64,000 nucleotides of DNA from Azospirillum sp. TSH64 (GTDB lineage Bacteria > Pseudomonadota > Alphaproteobacteria > Azospirillales > Azospirillaceae): the NCBI RefSeq assembly GCF_003116035.1, contig NZ_LGQW01000015.1:330763-394762 (forward strand). The letters are read 5' to 3'. Below, one piece after another: positions 9,385 to 18,459 of the stretch (position 1 is the first letter of the stretch; every line of letters begins with the position of its first letter). Position numbers and translations under genes: made by a program. Below the pieces are notes generated by a model. The model did not search any database. It had not been told where the DNA came from and saw only the letters and a list, made by a program, of their open reading frames with translations.

Positions 9385-11382
9385 TCAGCAGGCTTCGCGC
9401 CGCAGTTCCTGCGTCTGGCCGGCGGCGACGATCTGCGCGATGTCGAGGATCAGCGCGACCGAGCCGTCGCCCAGGATGGTGGCGCCGGAGAAGTTGGCGA
9501 CGCCGGCATGCAGCTTGGACATCGACTTGATGACGGTCTGGTGGTCGCCCAGCACCTGATCGACCACCAGACCGACGCGCTTGTCGCCGGAGGAGATGAT
9601 GACGATCTTCTGATAGGGATCGGGCGGATGACGGACGGCGAAGCTGTCGCGCAGACGCAGGAACGGCACCAGCGCGCCGCGGATGTTCAGGAAGTTGCGG
9701 TTGGCATGGCGGCGTTCGACATCGGCCGGCAGCTCGACGCATTCCTCCACCGCGAACAGCGGGATCACGTAGCGCCCCTGCCCGACCCGGACCAGCAGCC
9801 CGTCGATGATCGCCAGCGTCAGCGGCAGGCCGAGCGTGATCTCGGTGCCGCCGCCGGGAAGACTGGACACCTCGATGGTGCCGCGCAGCCCGTCGATCGT
9901 GCGCTTGACCACGTCCATGCCGATGCCGCGGCCCGACACGCTGGTCAAGGTCCGCGCCGTCGAGAAGCCGGGATGGAAGATCAGCTGGAACAGCTCGGCA
10001 TCCGACAGCTTGGCACCGGGCGGGATCAGCTCCTGCTCCTCGGCCTTGGCCCGGATGCGGTCACGGTCCAGCCCGCGCCCGTCGTCGCGGATGGTCATCA
10101 GCACGCGGGTTCCGGCATGGCGGGCCGACAGGTGGATGCGGCCCTGCGGCGCCTTGCCGGCCGCCACGCGCTCCGCCGCCGGTTCCAGCCCGTGATCCAG
10201 GCTGTTGCGGATGATGTGGACGAGCGGGTCGTTCAGCCGCTCGATCATCGTCTTGTCCAGCTCGGTCTCCTCGCCGGACATCGTCAGCGCCACGTCCTTG
10301 CCCAGTTCCTGCGAGAGGTCGCGGACCAGCCGGCGGAAGCGGCCGAACAGCGATTCCACCGGCACCATGCGGATGCCCATGGTGATGTCGCGCAGCCCGT
10401 TGGACAGCCGTTCGATCTCCTCGGTCACCGACTTGATCTGGAGATCGACGCTGTCGGAAATCAGCTGCTTCAGACGGGCATGGGCGATCACCAGCTCGCC
10501 GACCTGATCCATCAGATCGTCGAGCCGCTCCGCCGGCACGCGGATCGAATTGGCCGCCGGCTGCGCCCTGCCCTTTTCGGCCGCTCCGTCCGCCTTCGAC
10601 GGGGCCGGCTCCTTCGACGGGACAGGCCCGGCCACCATCGCCGTCACGGGCATCGGCACCGGCTCCTGCTCCGCCCCCGGCTCCGGCATCGCAGACATCG
10701 GTTCGATGGTCAGTTCGGTCTCGTCGATCACGAAGATGAACACGTCTTCGATGGTCGAGCGCGGATGGGTGGTGGTGAGGATCAGCTCCCAGCCGATGTG
10801 GCAGCTGGTCGGTTCCAACGCCTCCAGCGGCGGAACGTCGTCGGTCAGGGCGACGATCTTGGCCTCGCCCAGCCCGCGCAGCTCGTCGAGCAGCAGCAGC
10901 GGGTTGGTTCCGCGCTCCAGCGCGTCGGGAGCGAGCCGGAACCGGACACGCCAGCTCGCCCGGCTTTCCTCGTCGTCGCGCTCCCGGCCAAGGGGAGCGG
11001 ACATCGCGGCACTGCCGCTCAGGTCCGCCAGCCGGGCCAGGATGCCGTCTACTACGGCAGGGTCGGCACTGGCGGGGTCCTCGATCAGGATGCGGATATG
11101 GTCCTTGGCGGCAAGGGCGATGCCGATCATCGCCGTCGTGGCGGCCAGTTCGCCCTTGCGCATCCGGTCGAAGGCGCTTTCCAGATGATGGGTGAAGCTC
11201 GCCGCAGCCTCGAACCCGAACATCGAGCCGGAGCCCTTGATCGTGTGCAGGGCGCGGAACGCGGTGTCGAGCGGCTCGCGGTCGGTGGGGTTCTGCTCCA
11301 GACGGAGCAGTGCGGATTCGAGATCGGCCAGAAGCTCCGCCGCCTCTTCGCGGAAGACCTGGCCCGGGTCGCCGCCGGTCAT
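9385..11382 (-). CDS. cheA: Chemotaxis histidine kinase
   Basis: This is a 665-residue CheA. The Hpt domain carries the phosphorylated H46 in ALHTIKGSG. A central region (about 130-250) is followed by a Pro/Ala-rich linker and the dimerization helices (about 282-350). The ATPase domain shows the N box HIIRNSLDHG, G1 DDGRGLD and G2 SGRGIGMD. The C-terminal CheW-like regulatory domain ends near 660. It passes phosphate to CheY and CheB. Its start overlaps cheY by 4 bp. Confidence 0.97.
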   Translation of the reverse strand: MTGGDPGQVFREEAAELLADLESALLRLEQNPTDREPLDTAFRALHTIKGSGSMFGFEAAASFTHHLESAFDRMRKGELAATTAMIGIALAAKDHIRILIEDPASADPAVVDGILARLADLSGSAAMSAPLGRERDDEESRASWRVRFRLAPDALERGTNPLLLLDELRGLGEAKIVALTDDVPPLEALEPTSCHIGWELILTTTHPRSTIEDVFIFVIDETELTIEPMSAMPEPGAEQEPVPMPVTAMVAGPVPSKEPAPSKADGAAEKGRAQPAANSIRVPAERLDDLMDQVGELVIAHARLKQLISDSVDLQIKSVTEEIERLSNGLRDITMGIRMVPVESLFGRFRRLVRDLSQELGKDVALTMSGEETELDKTMIERLNDPLVHIIRNSLDHGLEPAAERVAAGKAPQGRIHLSARHAGTRVLMTIRDDGRGLDRDRIRAKAEEQELIPPGAKLSDAELFQLIFHPGFSTARTLTSVSGRGIGMDVVKRTIDGLRGTIEVSSLPGGGTEITLGLPLTLAIIDGLLVRVGQGRYVIPLFAVEECVELPADVERRHANRNFLNIRGALVPFLRLRDSFAVRHPPDPYQKIVIISSGDKRVGLVVDQVLGDHQTVIKSMSKLHAGVANFSGATILGDGSVALILDIAQIVAAGQTQELRREAC

Positions 11383-11747
11383 GTGCCGACGATCTTGCGG
11401 ACGACGCTCAGCAGCTGGTCCTGCTGGAACGGCTTGACGATCCAGGCGGTGGCGCCGGCCGCCTTGGCTTCGGCCTTCTTGCCGGCGTCGGATTCGGTGG
11501 TCAGGAAGACCATCGGGATGCCGCGATAGGCCGGCAGCGTCCGCAATTCGCGGATCAGCGTCAGGCCATCCATATTCGGCATGTTCAGATCGGTCAGCAC
11601 CAGATTGAAGCTGCCGGACTTCGCCTTGACCAGAGCGTCACGCCCGTCCGCGGCCTCCACCACCTGATAACCGGCAGAGGACAGGGTCAACTTCACCATC
11701 TGGCGCATGCTGGCGGAATCGTCGACGGCTAGTATGGTCTTCGCCAT
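11379..11747 (-). CDS. cheY: Chemotaxis response regulator CheY
   Basis: This is a single receiver domain of 122 residues. The acidic pair is DD at 9-10, the phosphoacceptor is D53 in LTDLNMP, T83-T84 follow FL, and the conserved lysine is K106 in WIVKPF. The start MAKTILAVDDS at 11747 is chosen because the longer upstream frame has no homology. It is phosphorylated by CheA and would bind the flagellar switch. The STAS gene ends 4 nt upstream and cheA overlaps its 3' end. Confidence 0.95.
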   Translation of the reverse strand: MAKTILAVDDSASMRQMVKLTLSSAGYQVVEAADGRDALVKAKSGSFNLVLTDLNMPNMDGLTLIRELRTLPAYRGIPMVFLTTESDAGKKAEAKAAGATAWIVKPFQQDQLLSVVRKIVGT

Positions 11748-11751
11748 GATG

Positions 11752-12075
11752 TCAGGGCACTCCAATCCAGAATTCATCCGCCTTGCGCGTCGGTCCGGAC
11801 ATACCGATGAAGCCGCCCCGTTCGAGGGCATCGCGCATCGATGCTGAGATCGGCTGCTTGAGGTGAAGGCCGATGCCCCGCCCGGCTGCGCTCGTGCGTG
11901 CCGCCAGCAGAAGTTGAATGAAACAGATCGATGTCTCTCCAACTTCACTGCAATCGACATCGACCCGGCCAGCCGAATTCAGCGAATCCCGAAGCCGGTC
12001 GCGAACGTCCTCGACTTCGATGAGCGTCATCGGGCCAACGCAGTCCACAACAACGCTTCCACTGAGATCGGCCAT
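11752..12075 (-). CDS. STAS-domain protein heading the chemotaxis operon
   Basis: This is a 107-residue STAS (anti-sigma-antagonist-like) protein. It has the pattern of alternating strands and helices and the DCSEVGETSICFIQLLLAART core, where a Ser/Thr acceptor often sits in STAS proteins. STAS genes are frequent first genes of chemotaxis operons with an F-type cheY-cheA-cheW order. The partner is not known; it may tune the array or a switch protein. It is the first gene of the leftward operon, so the operon promoter should lie at about 12076-12200. Confidence 0.85.
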   Translation of the reverse strand: MADLSGSVVVDCVGPMTLIEVEDVRDRLRDSLNSAGRVDVDCSEVGETSICFIQLLLAARTSAAGRGIGLHLKQPISASMRDALERGGFIGMSGPTRKADEFWIGVP

Positions 12076-12465
12076 TTTTCTTCACCGCATTCGCCGCGTC
12101 ATCGCATTCGCCACGTCGCCGCAAGGCACATGTTGAAATTTTATATCGCGTCAGTCTGCGTAATTGAAATTCGGGATATCCCCAACCCCGGTTTCATCGC
12201 AACTTAATGGCCGCGAAAGATGATATAGCGTCTATATTAGACTCTTCATTGGCACCGAGCCGGTGGCAACGCGCGGCGGATCGCTTCGAGCCAATGGCCG
12301 ACAGCCCGCTTTGGGTCATGCGCATGGCTTTTCCCGGCAGCGCCTTGCCGGCGCAGCCGGCGGCGGCTTCCCCTCCCCATCCGGTCACGGCCGGCAATCG
12401 TGTGCGTGTTTGCTGCCGCCGCCCACCTCTTGGTAGTCTGGGGCTGGACGACCGGAGAGGCTTTC
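12076..12465. promoter_or_regulatory. 390-bp intergenic region between divergent che and PPOX operons
   Basis: The stretch separates the leftward chemotaxis operon from the rightward flavin-barrel operon and must hold both promoters. The part at 12110-12260 is clearly AT-richer than its surroundings and includes TTTTATATCG and GTCTATATTAGAC, which are plausible promoter elements. The remainder up to 12465 is GC-rich. No convincing -35/-10 pair or operator could be fixed by eye. Confidence 0.4.
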
Positions 12466-13020
12466 GTGGCGAACGGCGGGCAGCGGGACGGGCAGCGGGG
12501 CGGGTGGCCGGAAAGAGTGGGGCCGGAGGGTGGAAGGCCGGCACGGGCTGGTCTGAGCGAGGCGATCCTGACCTTCCTGGAGCGTGGCGTCAGCCTGGTC
12601 GTATCGTCGAGCGACCGGGCGAACCGACCGCGGGTCGGGCGGGCGCTGGCGGTGAAGGTGCCGGCCGACGGGGCCTGGATCGGCGTCTGCCTCGACCGGA
12701 CGGCGAACGCCGCCCTGTTGGCTGCGGTTGCCGAGACCGGACGCTTCGCCCTGGCGGCGACCGAGCCGAGCACGCATATCTCCATCCAACTGGCCGGCGA
12801 GGACGCCATCGTCACCGCAGCGGATGCCGAGGCGGCGGCGCTTGCCGCCCGCCACGTCGACGCCTTCTCCGCCGAACTGGCGCTGATCGGCTACAGCGAC
12901 GCCTTCACCCGCGCCCTGATGGCGCATGACCCGGCCACACTGGCAATGGTCCGCTTCCGGCCGTCGCGGCTCTACGACCAGACACCGGGCCCGAAGGCCG
13001 GCACCGCGGTGCCGCCATGA
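12466..13020 (+). CDS. Pyridoxamine-5'-phosphate oxidase-like flavin split-barrel protein
   Basis: The frame encodes a 184-residue protein of the FMN-binding split-barrel (PPOX) superfamily. The core runs from LSEAILTFLERGVSLVVSS to MVRFRPSRLYDQTPG, the second being a typical last strand. A GTG at 12466 with GGAGAGG upstream is preferred over an ATG at 12400. Members of this superfamily bind FMN, heme or F420 and are often oxidoreductases or sensors; the substrate is unknown. The stop overlaps the start of the next gene by 4 bp, and that gene also begins with a split-barrel domain, so the two products may act together. Confidence 0.7.
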   Translation: MANGGQRDGQRGGWPERVGPEGGRPARAGLSEAILTFLERGVSLVVSSSDRANRPRVGRALAVKVPADGAWIGVCLDRTANAALLAAVAETGRFALAATEPSTHISIQLAGEDAIVTAADAEAAALAARHVDAFSAELALIGYSDAFTRALMAHDPATLAMVRFRPSRLYDQTPGPKAGTAVPP

Positions 13021-14366
13021 GTGCCGCCACCAGCGCCTCCCTGACGCTCGATGCGATCCGCGCCTGCCTGGAAGGGGCGGTTCCGGCGACCATCGCCACC
13101 TGTGCGCCGGACGGAACGCCCAACGTCTCGCTGCTGTCGCAGGTCCATTACGTCGATCCCGACCACGTCGCGCTGTCCTATCAGTTCTTCAACAAGACTC
13201 GCGCGAACATCCTGGCGAACCCCATCGCCGTCCTGCAGTTGATCGACCCGCCGACCGCTGCGCAGTACCGGATGGAGCTGTGCTACCTGCGCACCGAGAC
13301 CAGCGGTCCGCTGTTCGAGAGCATGAAGGCCAAGCTGGCCGGCATCGCCTCCCATGTCGGAATGCAGGACGTGTTCCGCCTGCTCGGCGCCGACCTCTAC
13401 CGGGTGACGGCAATCGAGGCGGTGCCCGGCGGCGCGCCCCTTCCCGCGCCGGTCGCCCAGCGGAGCCTCCTGTCGGCGACCCGGCGGGCCTGCGAGGAGT
13501 TGCGCGGCTGCGCCGACCTGACGGAACTGCTCGACCACAGCCTGTGCGTGCTGCGGCGGCTGTTCGGGGTCGAGCATGCGCTGATCCTGATGCCGGACGC
13601 GGCGACCGACCGGCTCTTCACCGTCGCGGCACTCGGCTACGATTCCTCCGGCGTCGGGTCGGAGGTGGCGCCCGGCGAGGGGGTGATCGGCGTGGCCGCA
13701 CGGGAACGGGTGCCGATCCGCATCACCCACATGACCAGCGACGTCGCCTACAGCCTGACCGCCCGCGACGGGGCGGAGGACGCCGGGCTGACCGGCGGCC
13801 CGGCCCGCGAGATCCCCTTTCCCGGGCTGGACCGGCCGCACAGCCAGCTGGCGGTGCCGATCCTGGCCGGGCGGCGGCTGGCCGGCGTGCTGTTCGTCGA
13901 GAGCCGGCAGGAGATGCGCTTCACCTACGACGACGAGGATGCGCTGGCGACGCTGGCCGCCCAGCTCGGCGCGCTGATGCAGGCCCTGCCCCCGGCGGAG
14001 GAGGTGGCACCCGTTCCCGCCGCCTGCCCGCAGGCCGGCGGCGCCCCGGTGGTGGTGCGCCACTACGCCGCCGACGACAGCGTGTTCGTCGACCACGATT
14101 ATCTGATCAAGGGCGTGGCCGGCGCCATCCTGTGGAAGCTGGTGCGCGACCACACCACGCTCGGCCGCACCGACTTCACCAACCGCGAGCTGCGGCTGGC
14201 GCCAGACATCCCGCTGCCCGACTTCGCCGAGAATCTGGAAGCGCGGCTGATCCTGCTGCAACGCCGGCTGGCGGAGCGCTGCGGCGTGCTGCGCATCGAA
14301 AAGACCGGACGCGGGCGCTTCCGCCTGGTGGTGACGAAGCCGCTCCTCCTCCAGGAGACGTCGTGA
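13017..14366 (+). CDS. PPOX split-barrel / GAF / winged-helix-like fusion protein
   Basis: This 449-residue protein has three parts. Residues about 1-140 form a flavin split barrel (PATIATCAPDGTPNVSLLSQ, ALSYQFFNKTRANILANP). Residues about 160-330 form a GAF domain (LLDHSLCVLRRLFGVEHALILMP, PHSQLAVPILAGRRLAGVLF, ending DALATLAAQLGAL). The C-terminal ~100 residues, after VFVDHDYLIKGVAGAILWKL, resemble a winged-helix DNA-binding fold. It could be a redox or flavin-responsive regulator, which is inference. It overlaps the upstream PPOX gene by 4 bp. Confidence 0.65.
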   Translation: MSAATSASLTLDAIRACLEGAVPATIATCAPDGTPNVSLLSQVHYVDPDHVALSYQFFNKTRANILANPIAVLQLIDPPTAAQYRMELCYLRTETSGPLFESMKAKLAGIASHVGMQDVFRLLGADLYRVTAIEAVPGGAPLPAPVAQRSLLSATRRACEELRGCADLTELLDHSLCVLRRLFGVEHALILMPDAATDRLFTVAALGYDSSGVGSEVAPGEGVIGVAARERVPIRITHMTSDVAYSLTARDGAEDAGLTGGPAREIPFPGLDRPHSQLAVPILAGRRLAGVLFVESRQEMRFTYDDEDALATLAAQLGALMQALPPAEEVAPVPAACPQAGGAPVVVRHYAADDSVFVDHDYLIKGVAGAILWKLVRDHTTLGRTDFTNRELRLAPDIPLPDFAENLEARLILLQRRLAERCGVLRIEKTGRGRFRLVVTKPLLLQETS

Positions 14367-14516
14367 ACACCGTCCGGCTTTACTTTCCATCCCGACAGTT
14401 ATCGGGTCAGAAACGGTTACGAATATTTTAGCATTCCGTTAGGCAACAGTTAGCAAGCCGGCGGCGATTGCCTGCGTAGGGTCCGTTCCGCACACAACGT
14501 CACGGAGCCGACCGAC

Positions 14517-15482
14517 ATGACCGCCCTTCCTCCCGTGGAGGCCCTGGAACGCATGATGCTGGAGCGCATGATGCTGATCCGGGCCTACGAAGAAACCCTG
14601 GTCGACCTGCATGGCCGCGGCCGCGCCGCCGGAACCTGCACCGCCATTGGGCAAGAGGCGTCGGCCGTCGGCGTCGTCGCGGCGCTGACCCCCGACGACC
14701 TGATCCTCACCAACCACCGCAGCGCCGGCCATCTGCTGGCCCGCGGCGCCGACCCCGGGCGGATGCTGGCGGAGGTGCAGGGCAAGAGCGGCGGCTATTG
14801 CGGCGGCAAGAGCGGGTCGCTGCACATCTCCGCCAGGGAGCTGGGCGTCGTCCTGACCTCCACCATCGTCGGCGGCGAGCTGGCGCTGGCGACCGGCGTC
14901 GGGCTGTCGCGCTCGATGCAGGGCGGCCCCGGCATCGTCGTCTGCTTCTTCGGCGACGGGGCGGCCTGCGAAGGGCGCTTCCACGAATCGCTGAACCTCG
15001 CCGCGGTGTGGAATCTGCCGATCCTCTATGTCTGCGAGAACAACCAGTGGCAGGCCTTCGTCCACCGCAAGGAGACGATGACGGCCGACGGCGTCGCCGA
15101 CCATGCCGCCGCCTACGGCATCGACAGCGCGGTGGTCGACGGCAACGACCCGCTGGCGGTGTTCGAGGCCGCCGCCGCCGCGGTCGCCGCCATCCGCCGC
15201 ACCGGCAAGCCCTTCCTGCTGGAGGCCATGACCTACCGGCTGCGCGGCCATTTCGAGCCGGACGACCAGTCCTATGTCGACCCCGGAGAGTTGGCCCGCT
15301 GGCGCGAACGCGACCCCGTCATCCTGCTGCGCGGCCGGCTGGAGCGCGACGGGCTGCTGGACGCCTCTGCCGCCGCCCGGATGGAGGAGCAGGTCAGGGC
15401 GCAGATGGAGGCGGCCGCCGCCTTCGCCGAGGCCAGCCCGTACCCGGCGCCCGAAGAGCTGACCCGCGACGTCTACGCCTGA
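14517..15482 (+). CDS. acoA: 2-oxoacid/acetoin dehydrogenase E1 alpha subunit
   Basis: This is a 321-residue thiamine-diphosphate-dependent E1 alpha subunit. The TPP/Mg motif begins GDG at 146-148 and closes with NN at 175-176 (VCENNQWQ). The GKSGSLHIS loop, YCGGKSG and the C-terminal YRLRGHFEPDD are typical of the acetoin/pyruvate dehydrogenase class. The beta subunit gene follows after 17 bp. No E2 or E3 gene is nearby, so the complex would borrow them from elsewhere or act as a stand-alone decarboxylase. The symbol reflects similarity only; the true substrate is unknown. Confidence 0.8.
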   Translation: MTALPPVEALERMMLERMMLIRAYEETLVDLHGRGRAAGTCTAIGQEASAVGVVAALTPDDLILTNHRSAGHLLARGADPGRMLAEVQGKSGGYCGGKSGSLHISARELGVVLTSTIVGGELALATGVGLSRSMQGGPGIVVCFFGDGAACEGRFHESLNLAAVWNLPILYVCENNQWQAFVHRKETMTADGVADHAAAYGIDSAVVDGNDPLAVFEAAAAAVAAIRRTGKPFLLEAMTYRLRGHFEPDDQSYVDPGELARWRERDPVILLRGRLERDGLLDASAAARMEEQVRAQMEAAAAFAEASPYPAPEELTRDVYA

Positions 15483-15499
15483 CCGAGGAGACCGACATC

Positions 15500-16471
15500 A
15501 TGACCCAGATGACCGTGAACGATGCGATCTCCGCCGCGCTGGCCGAGGAGATGCGCCGCGACCCCTCCGTGCTGATCTTCGGCGAGGGCGTCGCCACCAA
15601 GCGCCGCGACCTGCTGGGCGAATTCGGCCCGGCCCGCGTCCGCAACACCCCACTGGCCGAAGGCATCATCGCCGGCACCGCCGCCGGGGCCGCCGCCACC
15701 GGCCTGCGCCCGGTGATCGACCTGCTGTTCGCCCCCTTCCTGTGCTACGCGATGGACGAGATCGTCAACAGCGCCGGCAAGCTGCGCTACATCTCCGGCG
15801 GACAGTTCAAGTTCCCGATGGTGGTGCTGGCGATGACCGGTGCCGGCTGGGGTGTCGGCGCCCAGCACAACCACAACATAGAATCCTGGTTCGTCCACAG
15901 CCCCGGCCTGAAGGTGGCGATGCCCTCGACCCCAGCCGACTTCAAGGGGCTGCTGAAGGCGGCGATCCGCGACGACAACCCGGTGCTGATCTTCGCCGAC
16001 ATCGCGCTCGGCTACAGCGCCGGCGAGGTGCCGGACGACATCGACGCGATCCCGCTGGGGCAGGCCGCACTGCGGCGGACAGGCGACGATGTGACGCTGG
16101 TCTCCTACGCCAAGACCGTGGGCACCTGCCTGGCTGCCGCCGACCGGCTGGCCGAGGCCGGCATTTCCGCCGATGTCCTCGACCTGCGCAGCCTGAAGCC
16201 GCTGGACGAGGACGCCATCCTGCGGTCGGTCGCCAAGACAGGCCGGCTGGTGGTCGTCCACGAGGCGAGCCGCCTGTGCGGCGTCGGGGCGGAGGTCGCG
16301 GCGCTGGTCGCCGAAAAGGCCTTCGCCAGCCTGCGGGCGCCGGTGCTGCGGCTGACCGGCCCGGACGCCCCGGCCCCGGCCAGCTTCCCGCTGGAGCAGG
16401 CCTTCGTTCCCCATGCCGACGCGGTGGTCGCGGCGGTCCAGTCCCTCGTCCATGGCGCGCTCGCCGCCTGA
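15500..16471 (+). CDS. acoB: 2-oxoacid/acetoin dehydrogenase E1 beta subunit
   Basis: This is a 323-residue transketolase-like E1 beta subunit. The pyrimidine-binding domain shows GEGVATKRR, FGPARVRNTPLAEGIIAGTAAGAA and IDLLFAPFL. The C-terminal domain includes SYAKTVGTCLAAADRLAEAGISADVLDLRSLKPLD and VVVHEASRLCGVGAEVAAL, a standard transketolase C-terminal signature. GAGGAG lies upstream of the ATG at 15500; the longer open frame upstream is a shadow inside acoA. It should form an alpha2-beta2 E1 with the preceding product. Confidence 0.85.
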   Translation: MTQMTVNDAISAALAEEMRRDPSVLIFGEGVATKRRDLLGEFGPARVRNTPLAEGIIAGTAAGAAATGLRPVIDLLFAPFLCYAMDEIVNSAGKLRYISGGQFKFPMVVLAMTGAGWGVGAQHNHNIESWFVHSPGLKVAMPSTPADFKGLLKAAIRDDNPVLIFADIALGYSAGEVPDDIDAIPLGQAALRRTGDDVTLVSYAKTVGTCLAAADRLAEAGISADVLDLRSLKPLDEDAILRSVAKTGRLVVVHEASRLCGVGAEVAALVAEKAFASLRAPVLRLTGPDAPAPASFPLEQAFVPHADAVVAAVQSLVHGALAA

Positions 16472-16490
16472 TCATCCGGAGTTGCCGACG

Positions 16491-17000
16491 ATGTTCCGCA
16501 AGACCCTGTGCACCGCCCTCCTGCTGTCCGCCGCCGCTCTCGCCTTCCACGCCGATGGGGCCCGCGCTGATGAGAGGGTGGAGCGCGGCAAGTATCTCGT
16601 CGCCCTCGGCGGCTGCAACGACTGCCACACGCCGGGCAACTTCCTCGGCAAGCCGGATTTCGCCCACGCGCTGAGCGGGTCGGAGGTCGGCTTCGAGATC
16701 CCGGGCCTGGGCGTGTTCCATGGCCCGAACCTGACGCCGGACAAAGCGACCGGGCTCGGCGAGTGGAGCGAGGATCAGATCGTCGCCACGCTGCGGACCG
16801 GCAAGCGGCCGGACGGGCGCATGCTGGCGCCGGTGATGCCGTGGATGGCCTTCTCCGTCCTGACGGACGCCGACGCCTATGCCATCGCCGCTTACCTGAA
16901 GAGCCTGCCGGCGGTCGCCAACAAGGTCCCCGGCCCCTTCGGCCCGACAGCGAAGCCGACCGGGTTCGTGATGCGGGTGGTGGCGCCGCAGAGCGAGTGA
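16491..17000 (+). CDS. Periplasmic mono-heme cytochrome c
   Basis: This 169-residue secreted c-type cytochrome has a signal peptide of about 24 residues (TLCTALLLSAAALAFHADGARA). One heme motif, CNDCH, follows GKYLVALGG, and a methionine in VMPWMAF is the likely distal ligand. The domain belongs to the group found as electron acceptors of periplasmic dehydrogenases. It lies 19 bp after the E1 beta gene but no obvious partner dehydrogenase is present in the window. It converges with repA, with only 23 bp between the two stop codons. Confidence 0.8.
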   Translation: MFRKTLCTALLLSAAALAFHADGARADERVERGKYLVALGGCNDCHTPGNFLGKPDFAHALSGSEVGFEIPGLGVFHGPNLTPDKATGLGEWSEDQIVATLRTGKRPDGRMLAPVMPWMAFSVLTDADAYAIAAYLKSLPAVANKVPGPFGPTAKPTGFVMRVVAPQSE

Positions 17001-17023
17001 AACCGGCGGCCCGGCGGGTTCTC

Positions 17024-18253
17024 TCAGTCCTCGCCGATCGACACCAGTTCGGCCTTCCGGCGGCGCCGGGTGTCGGCCAGTTCCCTGGAATCGACCCGGA
17101 CGAAGCTGCCCGGAGCCTGTTCGGCGTCGGTCGCACGGGCGATTTCCCGCCGGCTCCAGGCGGACACCCGATGCGCCTCGGCGATCTGATGCAGGAACAG
17201 GTCGGACGGACGCAGGCGGAAAATGATGTCGTCGTGCCGCTTGCCGACCTTGACGACCTCCCGTTCGACCTCCGCCAGAGCGCCGACCTTCTGCAGCACG
17301 TCGACGATGTCGGAAATCCACCGCAGCATGTTCGACCAGCGCGCCCATTCCGTCATGCCGCTATCGCGCATGATTTCCCGCGCGGTGATCTCGATGCTGG
17401 ACCGGTCCTGGTGATGGCGTTGCAGCAGCGTGAAGGCCACGCGCTTGAACAGCCAGCGCGAGAACGGGTTGGCGATGCGCATCAGCCATTCATAGGAGAT
17501 GCGCTGCTGCTCGACGCTGCGGATGGTGTTTTCCACCATCCAGTTGAACTGCACGGCGGTCTCGACGTCGGCGCGGCCGTTCTCGTCCGGCGAGCCGCCG
17601 GCATTGACGTCCTGGTTGCGCATCCACAATTGCGGGAAGACGCTGGAATCGAGCAGGGCGTTCTTCCCGCCCTTCTCCGCGATGACGATGGTCGAGCGGC
17701 GCAGGACGAGAAGCGCCTCCTTGAGTTCCGGCAGGCTCAGCGTGTGCTTGACCCGCCGAAGCTCCTGCATCACCTCGTAAAGGGTGAATTTGAAGACGAT
17801 GGAGTCCTTGTCCCCGGTCGACAGCCGGGCCTTCTCGGCCGCAAGCCGGCGGATGACCTCCTCGACGACCTGCTCCTTCTCGCCGGGGAACATGTCGATT
17901 TCCTCGACGACCTCGGTGGCGCCCTCCTTCACCCGGCGCTCGATGCGGGCCGGCAGGATCTTGAGCGAATAGCTCTTGTCGTTGAAGACGAACTCGCGCT
18001 TCACCTGGCGCAGGAACCGCGGCTTGGCCGGATCGGGCTCCGCGGCGTCGACCGCGCCGGCGGAGCGCTTGCGGCCGTTGGACCGTGCGACATCGGAGGC
18101 GAAAAAAACCCATTTGGGCGCAACATCGTAGAGGCCGACGAAATGGGTCGTGCGCTTGGCGTCGTCGGGCTCGTCGATCTCGAACAGCGCGAACTGGAGC
18201 GGCAACGCCATCTGCTTCACGTCGCCCTTTCCGCCCGGTGTGTTGCTCGACAT
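17024..18253 (-). CDS. repA: Plasmid replication initiator protein
   Basis: This 409-residue protein resembles RepA-type initiators of alphaproteobacterial (Azospirillum-like) replicons with tandem winged-helix domains. The core spans about 100-370: KREFVFNDKSYSLKILPARIERR, LPELKEALLVLRRSTIVIAE, ISYEWLMRIANPFSRWLFKRV and LRPSDLFLHQI. The C-terminus is basic (TRRRRKAELV). The ATG at 18253 has GGAG 8 nt upstream; a GTG at 18271 is a weaker alternative. The gene reads away from a 750-bp region full of iterons, the expected binding sites for this protein, which likely also represses its own expression. Confidence 0.8.
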   Translation of the reverse strand: MSSNTPGGKGDVKQMALPLQFALFEIDEPDDAKRTTHFVGLYDVAPKWVFFASDVARSNGRKRSAGAVDAAEPDPAKPRFLRQVKREFVFNDKSYSLKILPARIERRVKEGATEVVEEIDMFPGEKEQVVEEVIRRLAAEKARLSTGDKDSIVFKFTLYEVMQELRRVKHTLSLPELKEALLVLRRSTIVIAEKGGKNALLDSSVFPQLWMRNQDVNAGGSPDENGRADVETAVQFNWMVENTIRSVEQQRISYEWLMRIANPFSRWLFKRVAFTLLQRHHQDRSSIEITAREIMRDSGMTEWARWSNMLRWISDIVDVLQKVGALAEVEREVVKVGKRHDDIIFRLRPSDLFLHQIAEAHRVSAWSRREIARATDAEQAPGSFVRVDSRELADTRRRRKAELVSIGED

Positions 18254-18345
18254 CTTGGGGTCTCCAGCCACGTCTCCAGCGATACACGCTATGGGGTTGG
18301 ACGTCCGATGCGCAACGACGGATTTGGCATGCCCTCCCCCAAGCC

Positions 18346-18428
18346 GGTAGGTACCGGGTGCAGATAGCTAGGTTGCGGGTGCAGAAGCGATAGGTACCGG
18401 GTGCGGACCGGTAGGTACCGGGTGCAGG
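18346..18428 (+). repeat. Iteron array A: four direct 19-bp copies, 21-22 bp period
   Basis: Copies begin at 18346, 18367, 18389 and 18410, so start-to-start spacing is 21, 22 and 21 bp, about two helical turns. The first reads GGTAGGTACCGGGTGCAGA, and the fourth differs only in its last base. This block is closest to repA (about 90 bp upstream of its start) and may also serve in autoregulation. Confidence 0.9.
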
Positions 18429-18459
18429 AAAATGCGGGACCGGCTGCCGGACATTCCTT

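Noticed and set aside
12207-12929. A 240-codon frame starting at 12207
   Set aside because: Past residue 30 it becomes Arg/Gly/Pro-rich and runs out of frame with the PPOX gene, which has a recognisable fold and ribosome site.
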